This document shows positions 27,692-38,820 of a stretch of 64,000 bases of DNA, one piece after another. Both the position numbers and the translations under genes were made by a program. This stretch comes from Pseudoalteromonas fuliginea. GTDB taxonomy: Bacteria; Pseudomonadota; Gammaproteobacteria; Enterobacterales; Alteromonadaceae. Position 1 is the first letter of the stretch; each line of letters starts with the position of its first letter. The DNA lies in the NCBI RefSeq assembly GCF_000690055.1, contig NZ_JJNZ01000037.1, positions 1-64,000 on the forward strand, read 5' to 3'. The notes under the pieces were generated by a model. That model did no database searches. It was not told the origin of the DNA and worked only from the letters and a program-made list of their open reading frames with translations.

Positions 27692-28015
27692 ATGGCGTTT
27701 GTCGTTACTGAAAATTGTATAAAGTGTAAGTACACCGATTGCGTATCAGTGTGCCCAGCAGATGCATTTTTTGAAGGCCCTAATTTTTTAGCTATTAGCC
27801 CAATTGATTGTATTGATTGTGGCTTATGTGTACCTGAGTGTTCAGCTGATGCTATATATCAAGAAGATGAATTACCAGAATCTCAAAAAGAGTTTACTGA
27901 GTTAAATGCAGAACTTGCACTGGTCTGGCCGCGCATTACAGAGGTTAAACCTGCTCCAGAAGATGCTGACGTATGGAATGGTATAGACAACAAACTTAAG
28001 TTACTCGAAACTTAA
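27692..28015 (+). CDS. fdxA: 7Fe (3Fe-4S/4Fe-4S) ferredoxin
   Basis: 107 residues, standard FdxA length. Cys 9, 12, 17 and 21 and Cys 40, 43, 46 and 50 ([11 protein letters not shown]) form the two cluster motifs. The C-terminal [14 protein letters not shown] and [14 protein letters not shown] segments are typical. It is a low-potential electron carrier in the cytoplasm. Confidence 0.95.
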   Translation: MAFVVTENCIKCKYTDCVSVCPADAFFEGPNFLAISPIDCIDCGLCVPECSADAIYQEDELPESQKEFTELNAELALVWPRITEVKPAPEDADVWNGIDNKLKLLET

Positions 28016-28156
28016 TTATCACTTTAAAATTAGTCCTTTATTATTAATTCGTTAATATTTAGCATAATAATCTTTGCAAGGTATTAACAAATGTACTCGC
28101 TTAAATTACAATTCATCCTATAAATTACTCACAACGAGTAAAGCAAGTTTAAATGG

Positions 28157-30406
28157 ATGTTTATGCAACTCTTTATAACCATAATAAAAAAAATTATTTT
28201 TATACTTTCAAGTTTTTCTTTATTACTATCCAGCCTAGATGTAGCCGCTGAAAGACAGCAAGTATCCTTATCCCGCATTGATTCAAATATCACCGTTGAT
28301 GGTGTTATGGATGAAGCGCATTGGAAAGATGCGACACGTGTTTCCTTACTCTACCAAGACGAGCCTAATGAAAAAGGCACTCCTCCTGTAAAAACTGATG
28401 CTTTTATCTATGAAGATGGCACAAACTTATATGTTGCCTATGTTGCACAAGACCCAGACCCTACGCAAATTCGTGCATCACTTCGTGATCGTGATACGCT
28501 CTGGGAAGACGACGTAGTTATTCTAGTTATTGATACATTTAATGATGAACGCAGTGGCTATGAATTCCATGTGAACCCGCTGGGCGCGCAAGGCGATATA
28601 CGAATGACCGATACCGATGGTTGGAGCTCTGATACTTCATGGAATGCTATTTGGGATAGCGCAGGACAAATTAACGAGAAAGGTTATGTTGTTGAAATGC
28701 GTATTCCTTTTAAAGCACTGCGTTTTCCTGAAAATAAAAATGAGCTAACGTGGGGTTTTTCTGTAATGAGAAACTATCAACGAGATGTATTATATCAGCT
28801 ATCAAACATGGGTTTTGACAGAAATGTGAAATGCAGTCTTTGTCAGTTTGATAAGTTAGTTGGCTTTAGTGACATTGAATCAAGTAAAAATATTCAATTA
28901 ACACCCACGTTGACGGCACTTCGTAACGATAACAAACCTGAATTACCGGGTGATTGGAATAATGGCGATATAGACACTGAGGTGGGTTTAGATTTACGCT
29001 GGGGTTTAACAAAAGACGCTGTTTTAAACGCAACAATTAACCCTGATTTTTCGCAAGTAGAAACAGACTCTTTAGAACTTGATGTAAACACAACCTTCTC
29101 TATTTATTACGCTGAAAAGCGTCCTTTCTTTTTAGATGGTGCTTCTTACTTTAAAAGCAGCTTATTTGAACTTTTATACACGCGTACAATTGCAGAGCCT
29201 AATTTAGGCGCAAAATTAACGGGTAAAACAGGCAATCATAGTTATGCTTTAATGCTGGCTGACGACGACAACAGTAATATTTTACTGCCAACGAATCAGG
29301 GCTCTGGCTTTGCAAGCTTAAACGAAAAAACGAATGCGGTGGCTGGGCGTTATCAATATGATATTGGTCAGCAAGGTACTATTGGACTTTCAAGCACACA
29401 TAGAGAAAGTGATAGCTACCATAATACAGTATTGTCAGTTGATGGTAGTTATTGGTTTAATCAATCGGATACTCTTTTGTATCAAGTATCGACGGCTGAT
29501 ACTCGCAACTCGGCGTTTTTAATTGAAAACTATAACTTATCTGAAACTCAGTCAGATGAAGCTTATGCCTTAGAACTTACCCGCGATAAACGTGATTACA
29601 AATTGTTCGCCTCTTATGAAAATATTGGGCAGGATTACCGCACTGATTTAGGTTATCAAGCTAAAGTCGATTATGAAAAAGTAGGCTTAGGTGGCGGACA
29701 AACATGGTACAGAGATGAGTCAGATTTACTCACCTCATGGTCATATGAAGCTGACTGGGATAAAACGTGGGCGCAAAACGGCGACTTACTTGAAGAAGAA
29801 TACGAAGGTTTTTTAAGCTTCAAAGGTCAAAAACAATCCATTTTTGAAATTGGTTTAGTGCACCGTTATGAAAATTATAACGATAATTTTTATAATCAAA
29901 ATATTGGATATATTTACACTGGGTTCAAACCTACTAAAGATTTAAAGCTTTCGTTATATCTTGAATACGCTAGCCGAATTGATTATGCGAATGAGCAGAT
30001 TGGCGATGTGTTTGATACCCAAACTCAAGTAATATGGGATATTAACGACCACTGGCAGCTTGATGTGAAACATAATTACAGCCAATTAGACAACCCACAA
30101 GGGGATCGTGTATTTACAGCGAACTTGGTTGATTTTAGGCTTCATTATAAATTCAGTATGCGTTCAATACTTAAGTTAATTTTACAATTTGAAGATATAG
30201 ATCGTAACGAAAAAGCTTACTTTTATCAGGTTAGTCAAACTAATAAGGATTATGGTAGCCAGCTTGTTTACTCATATAAAATTAACGCACAAACATTATT
30301 TTATTTAGGGTATTCAGATAGAGGGTACCAAGACGATTCACTTAAAAATATTGAACGAGATCAGCGTACGTTTTTTACAAAAGTTAGCTATGCATGGCAA
30401 CTTTAA
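28157..30406 (+). CDS. DUF5916 outer-membrane protein with CBM9-like domain
   Basis: 749 residues, signal peptide with a long hydrophobic core cut near VAA (about residue 31). Residues 40-230 form a carbohydrate-binding family 9-like domain (ITVDGVMDEAHW, LYVAYVAQDPDP, GYEFHVNPLGAQGD). Residues 240-749 are a DUF5916 beta-barrel (YYAEKRPFFLDGASYF is a family hallmark) ending in an aromatic KVSYAWQL. It is probably an outer-membrane protein binding or transporting a glycan, ligand unknown. The start at 28157 or two codons later is equally plausible. Confidence 0.8.
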   Translation: MFMQLFITIIKKIIFILSSFSLLLSSLDVAAERQQVSLSRIDSNITVDGVMDEAHWKDATRVSLLYQDEPNEKGTPPVKTDAFIYEDGTNLYVAYVAQDPDPTQIRASLRDRDTLWEDDVVILVIDTFNDERSGYEFHVNPLGAQGDIRMTDTDGWSSDTSWNAIWDSAGQINEKGYVVEMRIPFKALRFPENKNELTWGFSVMRNYQRDVLYQLSNMGFDRNVKCSLCQFDKLVGFSDIESSKNIQLTPTLTALRNDNKPELPGDWNNGDIDTEVGLDLRWGLTKDAVLNATINPDFSQVETDSLELDVNTTFSIYYAEKRPFFLDGASYFKSSLFELLYTRTIAEPNLGAKLTGKTGNHSYALMLADDDNSNILLPTNQGSGFASLNEKTNAVAGRYQYDIGQQGTIGLSSTHRESDSYHNTVLSVDGSYWFNQSDTLLYQVSTADTRNSAFLIENYNLSETQSDEAYALELTRDKRDYKLFASYENIGQDYRTDLGYQAKVDYEKVGLGGGQTWYRDESDLLTSWSYEADWDKTWAQNGDLLEEEYEGFLSFKGQKQSIFEIGLVHRYENYNDNFYNQNIGYIYTGFKPTKDLKLSLYLEYASRIDYANEQIGDVFDTQTQVIWDINDHWQLDVKHNYSQLDNPQGDRVFTANLVDFRLHYKFSMRSILKLILQFEDIDRNEKAYFYQVSQTNKDYGSQLVYSYKINAQTLFYLGYSDRGYQDDSLKNIERDQRTFFTKVSYAWQL

Positions 30407-30417
30407 AGTAGCTAAAA

Positions 30418-30447
30418 CGAGGTGATTAATGCTTATTAGTCACCTCG
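30418..30447 (+). terminator. Hairpin after DUF5916 gene
   Basis: 13-bp stem with one mismatch (cgaggtgattaat / attagtcacctcg) with a 4-base loop. No immediate T-run, so its terminator strength is uncertain. Confidence 0.4.
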
Positions 30448-31032
30448 AAAGACTGTTACAATTTTATTTAATTACAATAATCATATGTATAGTTTCGAGT
30501 TTAATAGTAAATTCCTTTTACTAGGGCCTGTTGACCTTTCAGGATTAAAATTTGTTCAATCTAGGGGCGATTTAATCGCGGCGTGAGGTTTGTAACCTAG
30601 CGGGCTAAGTCAAAACCAAGCAACAAAGAGTAAATTGCCCCTAGGCAGAACCCTTCGGGCAGCGCATGTTTGGCATTTATTCCACGTTATCGCCTATTTA
30701 TGGGAAATAACCACACTACATAGACTCTGCCTTGCCTAAATACCAAACAGACTGCTGCAAATTTAACCTCGAAAGATAAACAGCCCCTAGCAGATTTAAA
30801 TTTTCAGTAAAGGTAGTGTTTGCTGAACTACTTCCTCAATAAAATTAATTCAATATAGCAAGTACATAGGGTCTTCGCTTTGTGAAGAACAACGCTCATA
30901 TCTATCGTTTTTACCTTCTATAGCACTGAAAATAAACACATCAAAAGACACCTTATATTGGACAATATCGAATTTAAAGCTTACGTTTAGTAGTATAAAA
31001 AGTTGATAATATTAAACAAAGGCATATCTTTA
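30448..31032. other. Intergenic region with MITE-like copy 2
   Basis: 585 bases without a gene. It holds the 256-bp repeat at 30533-30788. The remaining 240 bases are AT-rich leader of the GGDEF-EAL gene, in which I see nothing definite. Confidence 0.6.
30533..30788. repeat. MITE-like dispersed repeat, copy 2 (256 bp)
   Basis: Aligns end to end with the copy at 15313-15576 in the same orientation. Terminal inverted repeats agggcctgttgaccttt and (opposite strand) aggggctgtttatcttt agree at 14 of 17. The internal ctagggg arms (30561-30574 with 30631-30644) pair as in copy 1 but with a swapped G-C/C-G pair. A TA borders both ends, a possible target duplication. Confidence 0.8.
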
Positions 31033-32958
31033 ATGCATGTGAGCCCTCTAATAGAAAAAGAATTAAATGATAGTGTGCGGATCCTTTATTTAAATGCCTA
31101 TTCTGGATTGTTTATATCTTTTATTGCTAGTACGGGCATAGTTTTTGGTTTTAGTGATAAGTCTTTTACTTCAGTTACCGATAAGCTTATTTGGTGGTTT
31201 ATCATGGTTGTTGTTTTAGGGATCCGTTTGATAGATGTTTACTATTTTAAACGAAGCAGTAAAGCAGCGAGTTATATTGATTTATATAGATTCTCTTTAA
31301 GTGTAATCCTCACGGCGTTGATTTGGTGCTGTTATGGCGTGTATTTCCATTCATCTTTCAGCGTCCTAGAGCTTACAAGTATAATCATCATTTTTTCTGC
31401 ACTTGGTGGTGGCTCTGCAAATATTCTTTCAGCGCATCGACCAACATGTTTTATATACGCATTTTTGTTATTGATACCATATTCAGTGCTACTGACCCTA
31501 TCTGAAGAACATTATCAAAATGTATTAGGAGTATTAGGTATAGGCTTTGGGTTTGTTACGCTTATTGCTTTACACAAGGCTGCAAACTTTACGCAAAATG
31601 CCATCCATTTAAAAAATCAAAATATTGAATTATTAGAACTGATGGAGCAGCGTGTCGAATTACGAACACAAGAAATTTATCATCTATCAAATAGCGATTC
31701 CCTTACTCAATTATTGAATAGAAACGCTTTTTTAAAAGAGTCAAAAAAAAGGCTGTCGCGATACCCTAATGAATCATTTGCGTTGTTATTTATTGACTTA
31801 GATGGCTTTAAACATATAAACGATACTATGGGGCATGAGGTTGGCGATCAGATTTTAACAAAAACTGCCCAGAGAATTTCAGCAGTGTGTAGCCAAAATG
31901 AGTATAAGTGTCGGTGGGGAGGTGATGAGTTTTTATTACTTACTGATTATAACTGTAAGGATAAAACTAATGATTTTGCAAATAAAATCATTAGTGCCAT
32001 TACACAAGTACACTCGAATAGCCATTATAAAGCGGGAATAGGTGCAACGATAGGTATTGCATTTTATCCTGAACATGGCAGTGATTTGGACGAATTAATA
32101 CTAAACGCAGATATGGCGATGTATCATCAAAAGCGTATTAATAGAGGAAAAATTAGTTATTTTGATGATAATTTGCGTATGCAACTTGAGCGTATAAGAC
32201 GCTTAAATGACAGGCTTTCTTTTGCGGTACAAGACGGAAGTTTATCGCTTGTTTTTCAACCTATTATAGATTCGAATACAAATCGCCCCAGTTCAGTTGA
32301 AGCACTTTTACGTTGGCAAATGGATGGTGAACCGGTTCCACCGGATGAGTTTATTCCTATTGCAGAGCAATATGGGATGATTAGTGAAATTGGACTCTGG
32401 GTTTTAAAAAACGCGTGTATTCAAGGGCTCGAGTTTCAAAGAATCATTCCCGATTTATCAATTAGTGTTAATGTCTCTGTTATGCAGCTTCAAGGGCAAA
32501 AATTTGTTGTTGAAGTTGCTGATATTTTAAGAAAATTTAGCTTTCCAGCTGATAAGTTACATATAGAAATCACTGAGTCAGTATTTGCTAAGGATAAAAG
32601 TACATTTTTATCAACGGTTAAATCTTTGCAAGAGTTAGGGGCTAGGATATCGATAGATGACTTTGGTACTGGCTATTCATCCTTATCAAGTATGTTAGAT
32701 ATTGGTGTGGATATCGTAAAAATAGATAAAACGTTTATTCAAGATGTCGATAAAAAAGGTCTGAGTATAGTAAATGCAGTGGTACAAATGGCCAGTTCAC
32801 TTAGCTTTGATGTGGTTGCTGAAGGTGTTGAGACAATTGATCAGAGCGAAAAGTTATACAGTTTAGGCGTTTCGCATTTACAAGGTTATTATTTTTCTAA
32901 ACCGTTAGATGCGAGTTCTTTATGCGCTTATCTTGAGAGCATAAAAAAGGCTTCATAA
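31033..32958 (+). CDS. Membrane GGDEF-EAL cyclic-di-GMP protein
   Basis: 641 residues from ATG 31033; the upstream TTG start lacks support. Six hydrophobic helices (about 20-190), then a coiled linker, a GGDEF domain with intact GGDEF (296-300), and an EAL domain with intact EAL (423-425), DDFGTGYSSL and the late E of AEGVET. Both diguanylate cyclase and phosphodiesterase activities are possible; the net direction cannot be predicted. The membrane part suggests a signal sensor in the inner membrane. Confidence 0.92.
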   Translation: MHVSPLIEKELNDSVRILYLNAYSGLFISFIASTGIVFGFSDKSFTSVTDKLIWWFIMVVVLGIRLIDVYYFKRSSKAASYIDLYRFSLSVILTALIWCCYGVYFHSSFSVLELTSIIIIFSALGGGSANILSAHRPTCFIYAFLLLIPYSVLLTLSEEHYQNVLGVLGIGFGFVTLIALHKAANFTQNAIHLKNQNIELLELMEQRVELRTQEIYHLSNSDSLTQLLNRNAFLKESKKRLSRYPNESFALLFIDLDGFKHINDTMGHEVGDQILTKTAQRISAVCSQNEYKCRWGGDEFLLLTDYNCKDKTNDFANKIISAITQVHSNSHYKAGIGATIGIAFYPEHGSDLDELILNADMAMYHQKRINRGKISYFDDNLRMQLERIRRLNDRLSFAVQDGSLSLVFQPIIDSNTNRPSSVEALLRWQMDGEPVPPDEFIPIAEQYGMISEIGLWVLKNACIQGLEFQRIIPDLSISVNVSVMQLQGQKFVVEVADILRKFSFPADKLHIEITESVFAKDKSTFLSTVKSLQELGARISIDDFGTGYSSLSSMLDIGVDIVKIDKTFIQDVDKKGLSIVNAVVQMASSLSFDVVAEGVETIDQSEKLYSLGVSHLQGYYFSKPLDASSLCAYLESIKKAS

Positions 32959-32968
32959 GAAGCCTTTT
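32945..32968. terminator. Bidirectional terminator overlapping the GGDEF-EAL stop
   Basis: Stem aaaaggctt/aagcctttt (32945-32953, 32960-32968), with the TAA stop at the start of the loop region. A-run on the left and T-run on the right serve both the GGDEF-EAL gene and the convergent porin gene. Confidence 0.8.
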
Positions 32969-32987
32969 AATTATTGATGTGTTTTAC

Positions 32988-33689
32988 TTACAAATCAAAA
33001 GTACGTGATATGGCAAGTACGATACGCTCATCTGCGTAATCGTAGTCAAGGCTCGTATTTTCAGCCGCCACTTCAATACCAAACCCTTCATAACTAGTTT
33101 GATATGCTAAACGGTAATGGTTATATGATTTTTTCTCGTTAACGTCCCACGCCCATTTTTGGCCATCAAGTGAGTTTGATATATCAAAACTTGCACGTAG
33201 TGCATGATTTGGAGCCAGCTCATAGGTGTGTGCAACCATTGAGATTACATGACCTCCACCTTGGCCAAAGTAATCCCAGCTATACCAAAAGTTAAGCTCA
33301 GTTTGGCCGTATTCACTCGCATAGCCAAACTTAGTGTAAGCTTCAGCGTAGTTACCATCGCTGTTATTACCTTGATAAGTGTAATAAGCAATACCGTAGT
33401 CAACGCTAAACTGCTCATCAAGCTGCACATACTTGCCTACATAAGCATCAAGTTCAAAATCAGTGTCATCACCAAAATCTACATTTGACGCCCAAACACC
33501 GGCGTATACACCGCTATCAAAAGCATAATCTAAGCTGCCTTGAATTGCAGGGTCGTTATCTGTCTGTGTTACACCATTAAATGTGTAGTCAGACGCTGCC
33601 GTGATTGTTGTTGACCAATCAGCAGCTGCTGTTGTTGATAAAAGTGCAAATGGTAGTGCTACTACAAGTTGTTTTAGTTTGTTATTCAT
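32988..33689 (-). CDS. TorF family putative porin
   Basis: 233 residues, signal peptide cut at TAAA-DW (about 23). SDYTFNGVTQTDNDPAIQGS and the alternating aromatic strands ending in ISRTFDL match the TorF/TIGR02001 outer-membrane porin-like family. Lies 9 bases after the BCCT transporter stop, so it may be cotranscribed with it and help substrate cross the outer membrane, which is inference. Confidence 0.85.
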   Translation of the reverse strand: MNNKLKQLVVALPFALLSTTAAADWSTTITAASDYTFNGVTQTDNDPAIQGSLDYAFDSGVYAGVWASNVDFGDDTDFELDAYVGKYVQLDEQFSVDYGIAYYTYQGNNSDGNYAEAYTKFGYASEYGQTELNFWYSWDYFGQGGGHVISMVAHTYELAPNHALRASFDISNSLDGQKWAWDVNEKKSYNHYRLAYQTSYEGFGIEVAAENTSLDYDYADERIVLAISRTFDL

Positions 33690-33698
33690 TGTTTATCC

Positions 33699-34916
33699 CT
33701 AGTGTACTGTGTCTATTTTTGTGTAATCAATCTTGTTTGCTTTTGGTGAGCTGTCTATATTTTTGACTGTTTTAAATTTACTGTATCCAATAAAAGCAGC
33801 ACACAGAAAGAATAGTCCAATAACTAATGCGCCTACCCACTGAATTTGTAAAAACTCTAGTTTAAATAATAGTGTTAATAGAGACAGAGCGACAACATTC
33901 CCAAGTATATATTTCATTTTACCAAAACGTTTAACAGTAAGGTTTAGGTTATCTGTATATAAACGCACTAACGAGTCGAGTGAGTTGATTACAAATACAA
34001 TACCTACAAATACCATAGCAAAGTTTTTAATACCTTGAGTTGGGATCCCTGCTTCATGATAGTGATAAAGTACGCTAAACCATATCGCAATAGGAATAGA
34101 AGGGAATATCAACATCGCACCTAATACTTGGTATGTTTTAAGTCCACCAACAAAGCGTGATGTAAATTGACCAATCATTATGCTCCAGGCAAACCACCAA
34201 AATAAGTAAAACTCATGGTAATCATTCAACGGTAAAATAAATTCGTTAATGTTGGCAAAGTAAGTGCCAATTGAGCCCAAGTTATTAGTAAACGCAGACA
34301 TTTCACTATCACCAATAACAAACGCGCCAACCCACATGAAAGCTATTAACGCTAAGAATAACCACGTAGTCGCAATACTTAAAATACGCACATATTTAAT
34401 GTCGGTGCTTGAGTACACTGCAAAACAAATCGCGGCAAATACAATTAAATAAAACTCGCTAACTACACTTGTACCGTCACCTAATTCGGGTAAGTACCAA
34501 GGTAAATTTGTAAGTAGTAAATAAGCTGTAAATGCACATGTACCAATAATTACAACATTATTGATAAATTTAACCCAAGGAATTTCGAAAAATTTAACTT
34601 TAGGTTCTATTACACAGAAATAAAAGCACGTAAGAAAGTAAAATCCCCAGATCAAGAATCCCCAATAGCCAAATTCAATAGCCAGTGGATTTGCAAACGC
34701 GTATTCTGGGCTTGCTTTTATGTCTGCATAACCTGCAAACTCAGTTAAAGGAAACATAATAAGGCCAACATCAAGGCCTGATGTAAAAAGTATCGCTATA
34801 AACGTAAAGGTTTTTACCGGTGTTACACCTACTACACGTACATTACCCCATTTAAGTAAGATAATAACAACTGCGAGTAAAGTAAAAATGATGCCTGCAT
34901 TAAGCCAAATAGTCAT
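33699..34916 (-). CDS. BCCT-family transporter, short divergent form
   Basis: 405 residues, about 12 hydrophobic segments, start with GGAGG upstream. The stretch EFYLFWWFAWSIMIGQFTSR corresponds to the WW-x-W signature of betaine/choline/carnitine transporters, but it is changed (FAWS) and the protein is about 100 or more residues shorter than usual BCCT members. With betIBA directly upstream, the likely substrate is choline. Sodium or proton coupling is not evident. Confidence 0.75.
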   Translation of the reverse strand: MTIWLNAGIIFTLLAVVIILLKWGNVRVVGVTPVKTFTFIAILFTSGLDVGLIMFPLTEFAGYADIKASPEYAFANPLAIEFGYWGFLIWGFYFLTCFYFCVIEPKVKFFEIPWVKFINNVVIIGTCAFTAYLLLTNLPWYLPELGDGTSVVSEFYLIVFAAICFAVYSSTDIKYVRILSIATTWLFLALIAFMWVGAFVIGDSEMSAFTNNLGSIGTYFANINEFILPLNDYHEFYLFWWFAWSIMIGQFTSRFVGGLKTYQVLGAMLIFPSIPIAIWFSVLYHYHEAGIPTQGIKNFAMVFVGIVFVINSLDSLVRLYTDNLNLTVKRFGKMKYILGNVVALSLLTLLFKLEFLQIQWVGALVIGLFFLCAAFIGYSKFKTVKNIDSSPKANKIDYTKIDTVH

Positions 34917-35033
34917 TGTTACCCTCCAGTAATGAATAAAAATAATTCATAAGCACTCCGTATTTTATTGTTTTATTCTTGCATTAACACAACGTAACCT
35001 ATTTACATCGTGTGCCACTACAAGACACGCATT

Positions 35034-35057
35034 GGTTTAGTCCGACGAGACTAAACC
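35034..35057 (-). other. Hairpin between betA and transporter gene
   Basis: Perfect 9-bp stem ggtttagtc/gactaaacc with a 6-base loop. No T-run on the minus strand, so it is more likely an mRNA stability or processing element than a terminator. Confidence 0.45.
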
Positions 35058-35074
35058 AGAGCATGTGGCTAAAA

Positions 35075-36742
35075 TTAGATCTTTGAACTACGTTGTGTTT
35101 CTTGCCAGTTTGTTGTTATGGCAACATTCACATCCGATTTCTGTAATGGGTTTTTACCCAAAATTATGTCAGCTGCTTTTTCGGCAACCATAATGGTAGG
35201 TGCATTCAAGTTTCCGTTAGGAACTGTTGGGAATATAGATGAGTCAACAACACGCAGTCCTTCAATACCATGTACTTGCGTATTTGAATTAACAACGGCC
35301 ATATCATCTTCACCCATTTTGCATGAGCAAGAAGGGTGGTAGGCACTTTCTACGGCTTGGCGAACAAAAGCATCTATTTCTTCATCTGTTTGAATATGTT
35401 TACCAGGTTGAATTTCTTCATCGCGGTATTCATCAAAGGCACTTTGTTCGATTATATCGCGTGTTAAGCGAACGCACGCTCTAAAGCCTTCAATATCGTC
35501 TTGGTGTTCAAGGTAATTAAATAAAATAGTTGGTGGCTGCTCAGGGTTCGCAGAAGCAATAGTAACACTACCGCGACTTTTTGGTTTGTTATGACCAACA
35601 TGTACCTGAAAACCATGACCTGCAAATGCACTTCTACCATCGTAACGCATAGCCGCTGGTAAAAAGTGATACTGAATATCTGGCCATTCAACACCTGGTT
35701 TTGAGCGAATAAACGCACACGATTCAAAATGATTCGTTGCACCTAAACCCGAACGCGTTAATAACCAGCGCGCGCCAATCAACCCTTTTGAAATAATGCC
35801 TAGCTTGCCGTTAAGCGTGATAGGTTGCTTACACTTGTATTGAAAGTAAAACTCAAGATGATCTTGTAAGTTTTGACCTACACCTGGTAGATGATGCTGT
35901 ACTTCAACGCCTGCTTTTTCAAGCGCTTGAGTATCACCAATACCAGAGAGTTGTAAAATATGTGGAGAGCCGATTGGGCCTGCACTTAGTACAACGTCTT
36001 TTGCAGCATGTGCGGTTTTGACGTCGCCATTTACTTTGTATTCAATGCCTGTGGCTTTTTTGCCATCTAAAATCACGCGTTGTGCGAGTGCACCGGTAAT
36101 AATCGTTAAATTACTACGCGATTTAACAGGGTCTAAATACTCACGAGACGCAGAGCTTCGCACGCCGTCTTTTACGGTCATGTGCATTGGGCCAAAACCC
36201 TCTTGCTGCGACGCATTATAATCATCTGTAGAAGCGTAACCTGCTTGTACACCTGCTTTGATAAAGGTGCGGTAAAGCGGGTTTTTCATTTCGTTGCCGT
36301 TATTAACGCCAAGCGGGCCTTTGCCACCACGGTAAGTATTTTCACCAAGGTAAAAGCTTTCTGCTTTTTGAAAATACGGTAAACACGATTGGTAATCCCA
36401 GCCGTTTGCACCGTGTTGCTGCCATTCGTCAAAATCTTTTGCGTGGCCACGTACATATACCATGCCGTTGATAGATGACGAGCCGCCTAATACTTTGCCT
36501 CGAGGACAATGCATTTCACGGTTATCTAAATGAGGCTCAGGCTGCGTATGAAACTGCCATGCGTATTTGTCACTATTCATAGGAATAGATAACGCGGTTG
36601 GCATTTTTATAAAAATACTTTTATCGCTACCGCCAGTTTCTAGTAGTAACACGCGGTTACTTGAATCTTCAGATAAACGGTTTGCTAAAACACAACCCGC
36701 CGAACCCGCGCCAACAATAATATAGTCGTAATGATTACTCAT
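35075..36742 (-). CDS. betA: Choline dehydrogenase
   Basis: 555 residues, a GMC oxidoreductase. FAD motif [16 protein letters not shown] at the N-terminus, [34 protein letters not shown], and active-site His in [10 protein letters not shown]. It oxidises choline to betaine aldehyde at the membrane, for osmoprotection. Twelve bases after betB, same operon as betI. Confidence 0.95.
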   Translation of the reverse strand: MSNHYDYIIVGAGSAGCVLANRLSEDSSNRVLLLETGGSDKSIFIKMPTALSIPMNSDKYAWQFHTQPEPHLDNREMHCPRGKVLGGSSSINGMVYVRGHAKDFDEWQQHGANGWDYQSCLPYFQKAESFYLGENTYRGGKGPLGVNNGNEMKNPLYRTFIKAGVQAGYASTDDYNASQQEGFGPMHMTVKDGVRSSASREYLDPVKSRSNLTIITGALAQRVILDGKKATGIEYKVNGDVKTAHAAKDVVLSAGPIGSPHILQLSGIGDTQALEKAGVEVQHHLPGVGQNLQDHLEFYFQYKCKQPITLNGKLGIISKGLIGARWLLTRSGLGATNHFESCAFIRSKPGVEWPDIQYHFLPAAMRYDGRSAFAGHGFQVHVGHNKPKSRGSVTIASANPEQPPTILFNYLEHQDDIEGFRACVRLTRDIIEQSAFDEYRDEEIQPGKHIQTDEEIDAFVRQAVESAYHPSCSCKMGEDDMAVVNSNTQVHGIEGLRVVDSSIFPTVPNGNLNAPTIMVAEKAADIILGKNPLQKSDVNVAITTNWQETQRSSKI

Positions 36743-36753
36743 AGTAGGGCGCC

Positions 36754-38229
36754 TTAAAATGGGCTTTCTATGTCGGCCATACCAACATAAATAGACTTAG
36801 TTTGCGTGTATTGATCAAGAGTTTGTATACCATTTTCACGGCCAATGCCCGATTGCTTATAACCGCCAACTGGCATTTCAGCAGGTGAGTTACCGTATGC
36901 ATTAATCCAACAAATACCAGCTTGTAACTTATGAATAACGCGGTGCGCACGTTTAATATCGCTAGTAAATACGCCTGCGGCCAAGCCTAGGTGAGTTGCG
37001 TTAGCGCGTGCAATAACATCGTCTTCGTCGTCAAAAACAAGCACGCTCATTACAGGGCCAAATATTTCTTCTTTAACGATAGTCATATCATCATTACAAT
37101 CAATAAACACAGTCGGTGCTACAAAATAGCCATTAGGTGCAGATTCAGGTGAAAGCGTTGTACCACCAGTTAATAGCGTTGCACCTTCTTCAATACCTTT
37201 ATTAACGTAGCTCATTACTAGTTCTTGGTGCTTTTTAGAGATAAGTGCGCCAAAGTTTGTATTTAAATCTTGCGGGTCGCCAGCAATAATGTTTTTCTCA
37301 GTGCGCGCTTTAAGCTCATCAATAAACTGCTGATATACATTTTTATGAACGTAAATACGTGTACAGTTAGTACAAATTTCGCCTTGCGTATAAAAGTTAC
37401 CTAACATAGCAGCGCTAACAGCTTGCTCTATATTGGCATCATCAAATACTAATAGTGGAGATTTACCACCAAGTTCCATCGTGACATCTTTTAACGTACC
37501 GGCAGCACTTGCCACTACTTTTTTACCTGTGCCTACTTCACCCGTAAACGACACTTTATCAATATCGCTATGCTGAGTTAGCCACTGGCCTACATCGCCT
37601 GCGCCTTGAACAACATTAAACACACCTGCAGGTACGCCAGCTTCAACAAATACTTCTGCAAGTTTAATTGCGCCAAGTGGTGTTTCTTCAGATGGTTTGA
37701 ATATAAATGCATTACCAGCAGCAAGGGCAGGGCCCGACTTCCAACATGCAATTTGTAGTGGGTAGTTCCATGCACCTATACCCGCACAGATACCTAATGG
37801 CTCTTTACGTGTGTAATAAAAGTCATCACCAACCATTTGTTGTTGGCCTACTTGTGCTGGCGCAAGGCCTGCAAAGTATTCAATTACATCAGCGCCGGTT
37901 TCAATATCAACACAATTTGCTTCTTGCATTGGTTTACCGGTATCTAGTACTTCTACGAGTGCTAACTCATCGTTGCGCTCGCGTAAAATAGCCACTGCTT
38001 TTAATAAAATACGACTACGTTCAACGGGTGTCATTGCTGACCACTGTGCAAAACCTTGTTTTGCACTGGCAATGGCTGCGTTTTGAATAAATTCGTCGGC
38101 AATTTCTACTGCGTAAATAACCTCACCCGTTGCTGGGTTTGTTACATCAAATGTTTTGCCGCTCTGGTTTGCAAGAAAATGGCCGTTAATAAAATTTTGA
38201 TAGACAGGTGTAGTCACGCTAGGCTCCAT
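36754..38229 (-). CDS. betB: Betaine aldehyde dehydrogenase
   Basis: 491 residues from ATG 38229; the upstream in-frame ATG at 38253 lies deep in betI. Catalytic Glu in [10 protein letters not shown] and catalytic Cys in [12 protein letters not shown], with NPATGEVI at the start as in E. coli BetB. It oxidises betaine aldehyde to glycine betaine with NAD(P)+. The start overlaps the betI stop by 11 bases. Confidence 0.95.
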   Translation of the reverse strand: MEPSVTTPVYQNFINGHFLANQSGKTFDVTNPATGEVIYAVEIADEFIQNAAIASAKQGFAQWSAMTPVERSRILLKAVAILRERNDELALVEVLDTGKPMQEANCVDIETGADVIEYFAGLAPAQVGQQQMVGDDFYYTRKEPLGICAGIGAWNYPLQIACWKSGPALAAGNAFIFKPSEETPLGAIKLAEVFVEAGVPAGVFNVVQGAGDVGQWLTQHSDIDKVSFTGEVGTGKKVVASAAGTLKDVTMELGGKSPLLVFDDANIEQAVSAAMLGNFYTQGEICTNCTRIYVHKNVYQQFIDELKARTEKNIIAGDPQDLNTNFGALISKKHQELVMSYVNKGIEEGATLLTGGTTLSPESAPNGYFVAPTVFIDCNDDMTIVKEEIFGPVMSVLVFDDEDDVIARANATHLGLAAGVFTSDIKRAHRVIHKLQAGICWINAYGNSPAEMPVGGYKQSGIGRENGIQTLDQYTQTKSIYVGMADIESPF

Positions 38230-38809
38230 ATTGCTTGATAAGTGAAAGTACATAGCTTTTTGCTAACTTTTCACTGTGTTTAAACTGATTATTGTCTGAT
38301 TTACTCAGTACTGCTCTTAACCATAGGCCATCGATCATCGCGGCGCTAAGTTCTGCAGCTTGATTTGCTTGCTCAATAGGCATTAATTGCTTAAAAGAAA
38401 ATGCTAAATTACTTTGCAAGCGTTTACTGTTTACGTTTTGTAGTCTGTGTAATTCTTCATCGTGCATTGATTGCGCCCAAAAACTCAACCACGTTCGGGT
38501 TGTATCATTACGCTGTTGTACAAGCGCAAAGTTGGCTTCGATAATAAACATTAAACGCTCAGTGGCAGTGGTTTGATGACTTACTTTACTTATTAAGCCT
38601 TGCTTTAAGCTTGTTAGTAAGTATCTAACCGTGGCTTCAATTAACCCCTGCTTTCCACCAAAATAATGGCTAATGATACCTGATGATAAACCTGCATTTT
38701 TACTAATGCTGTTTATCGTTGTGCCTTGAAGTCCCTTAGTAGCAACTGACTCTATAGTTGCGTCAATTAGCTGCTGACGTCTAACAGGTTCCATTCCGAC
38801 TTTAGGCAT
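38219..38809 (-). CDS. betI: TetR-family repressor of choline/betaine genes
   Basis: 196 residues from ATG 38809, giving [20 protein letters not shown], the same start as E. coli BetI. The helix-turn-helix ([20 protein letters not shown]) and length fit BetI, which leaves DNA when choline is present. First gene of betIBA. A perfect palindrome lies 11 bases upstream of the start. Confidence 0.93.
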   Translation of the reverse strand: MPKVGMEPVRRQQLIDATIESVATKGLQGTTINSISKNAGLSSGIISHYFGGKQGLIEATVRYLLTSLKQGLISKVSHQTTATERLMFIIEANFALVQQRNDTTRTWLSFWAQSMHDEELHRLQNVNSKRLQSNLAFSFKQLMPIEQANQAAELSAAMIDGLWLRAVLSKSDNNQFKHSEKLAKSYVLSLIKQYGA

Positions 38810-38820
38810 AATTATTATTA

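Noticed and set aside
33699..34916. Short BCCT gene considered truncated by frameshift
   Set aside because: Strong GGAGG before the start and a complete helical pattern to the C-terminus indicate an intact short form.
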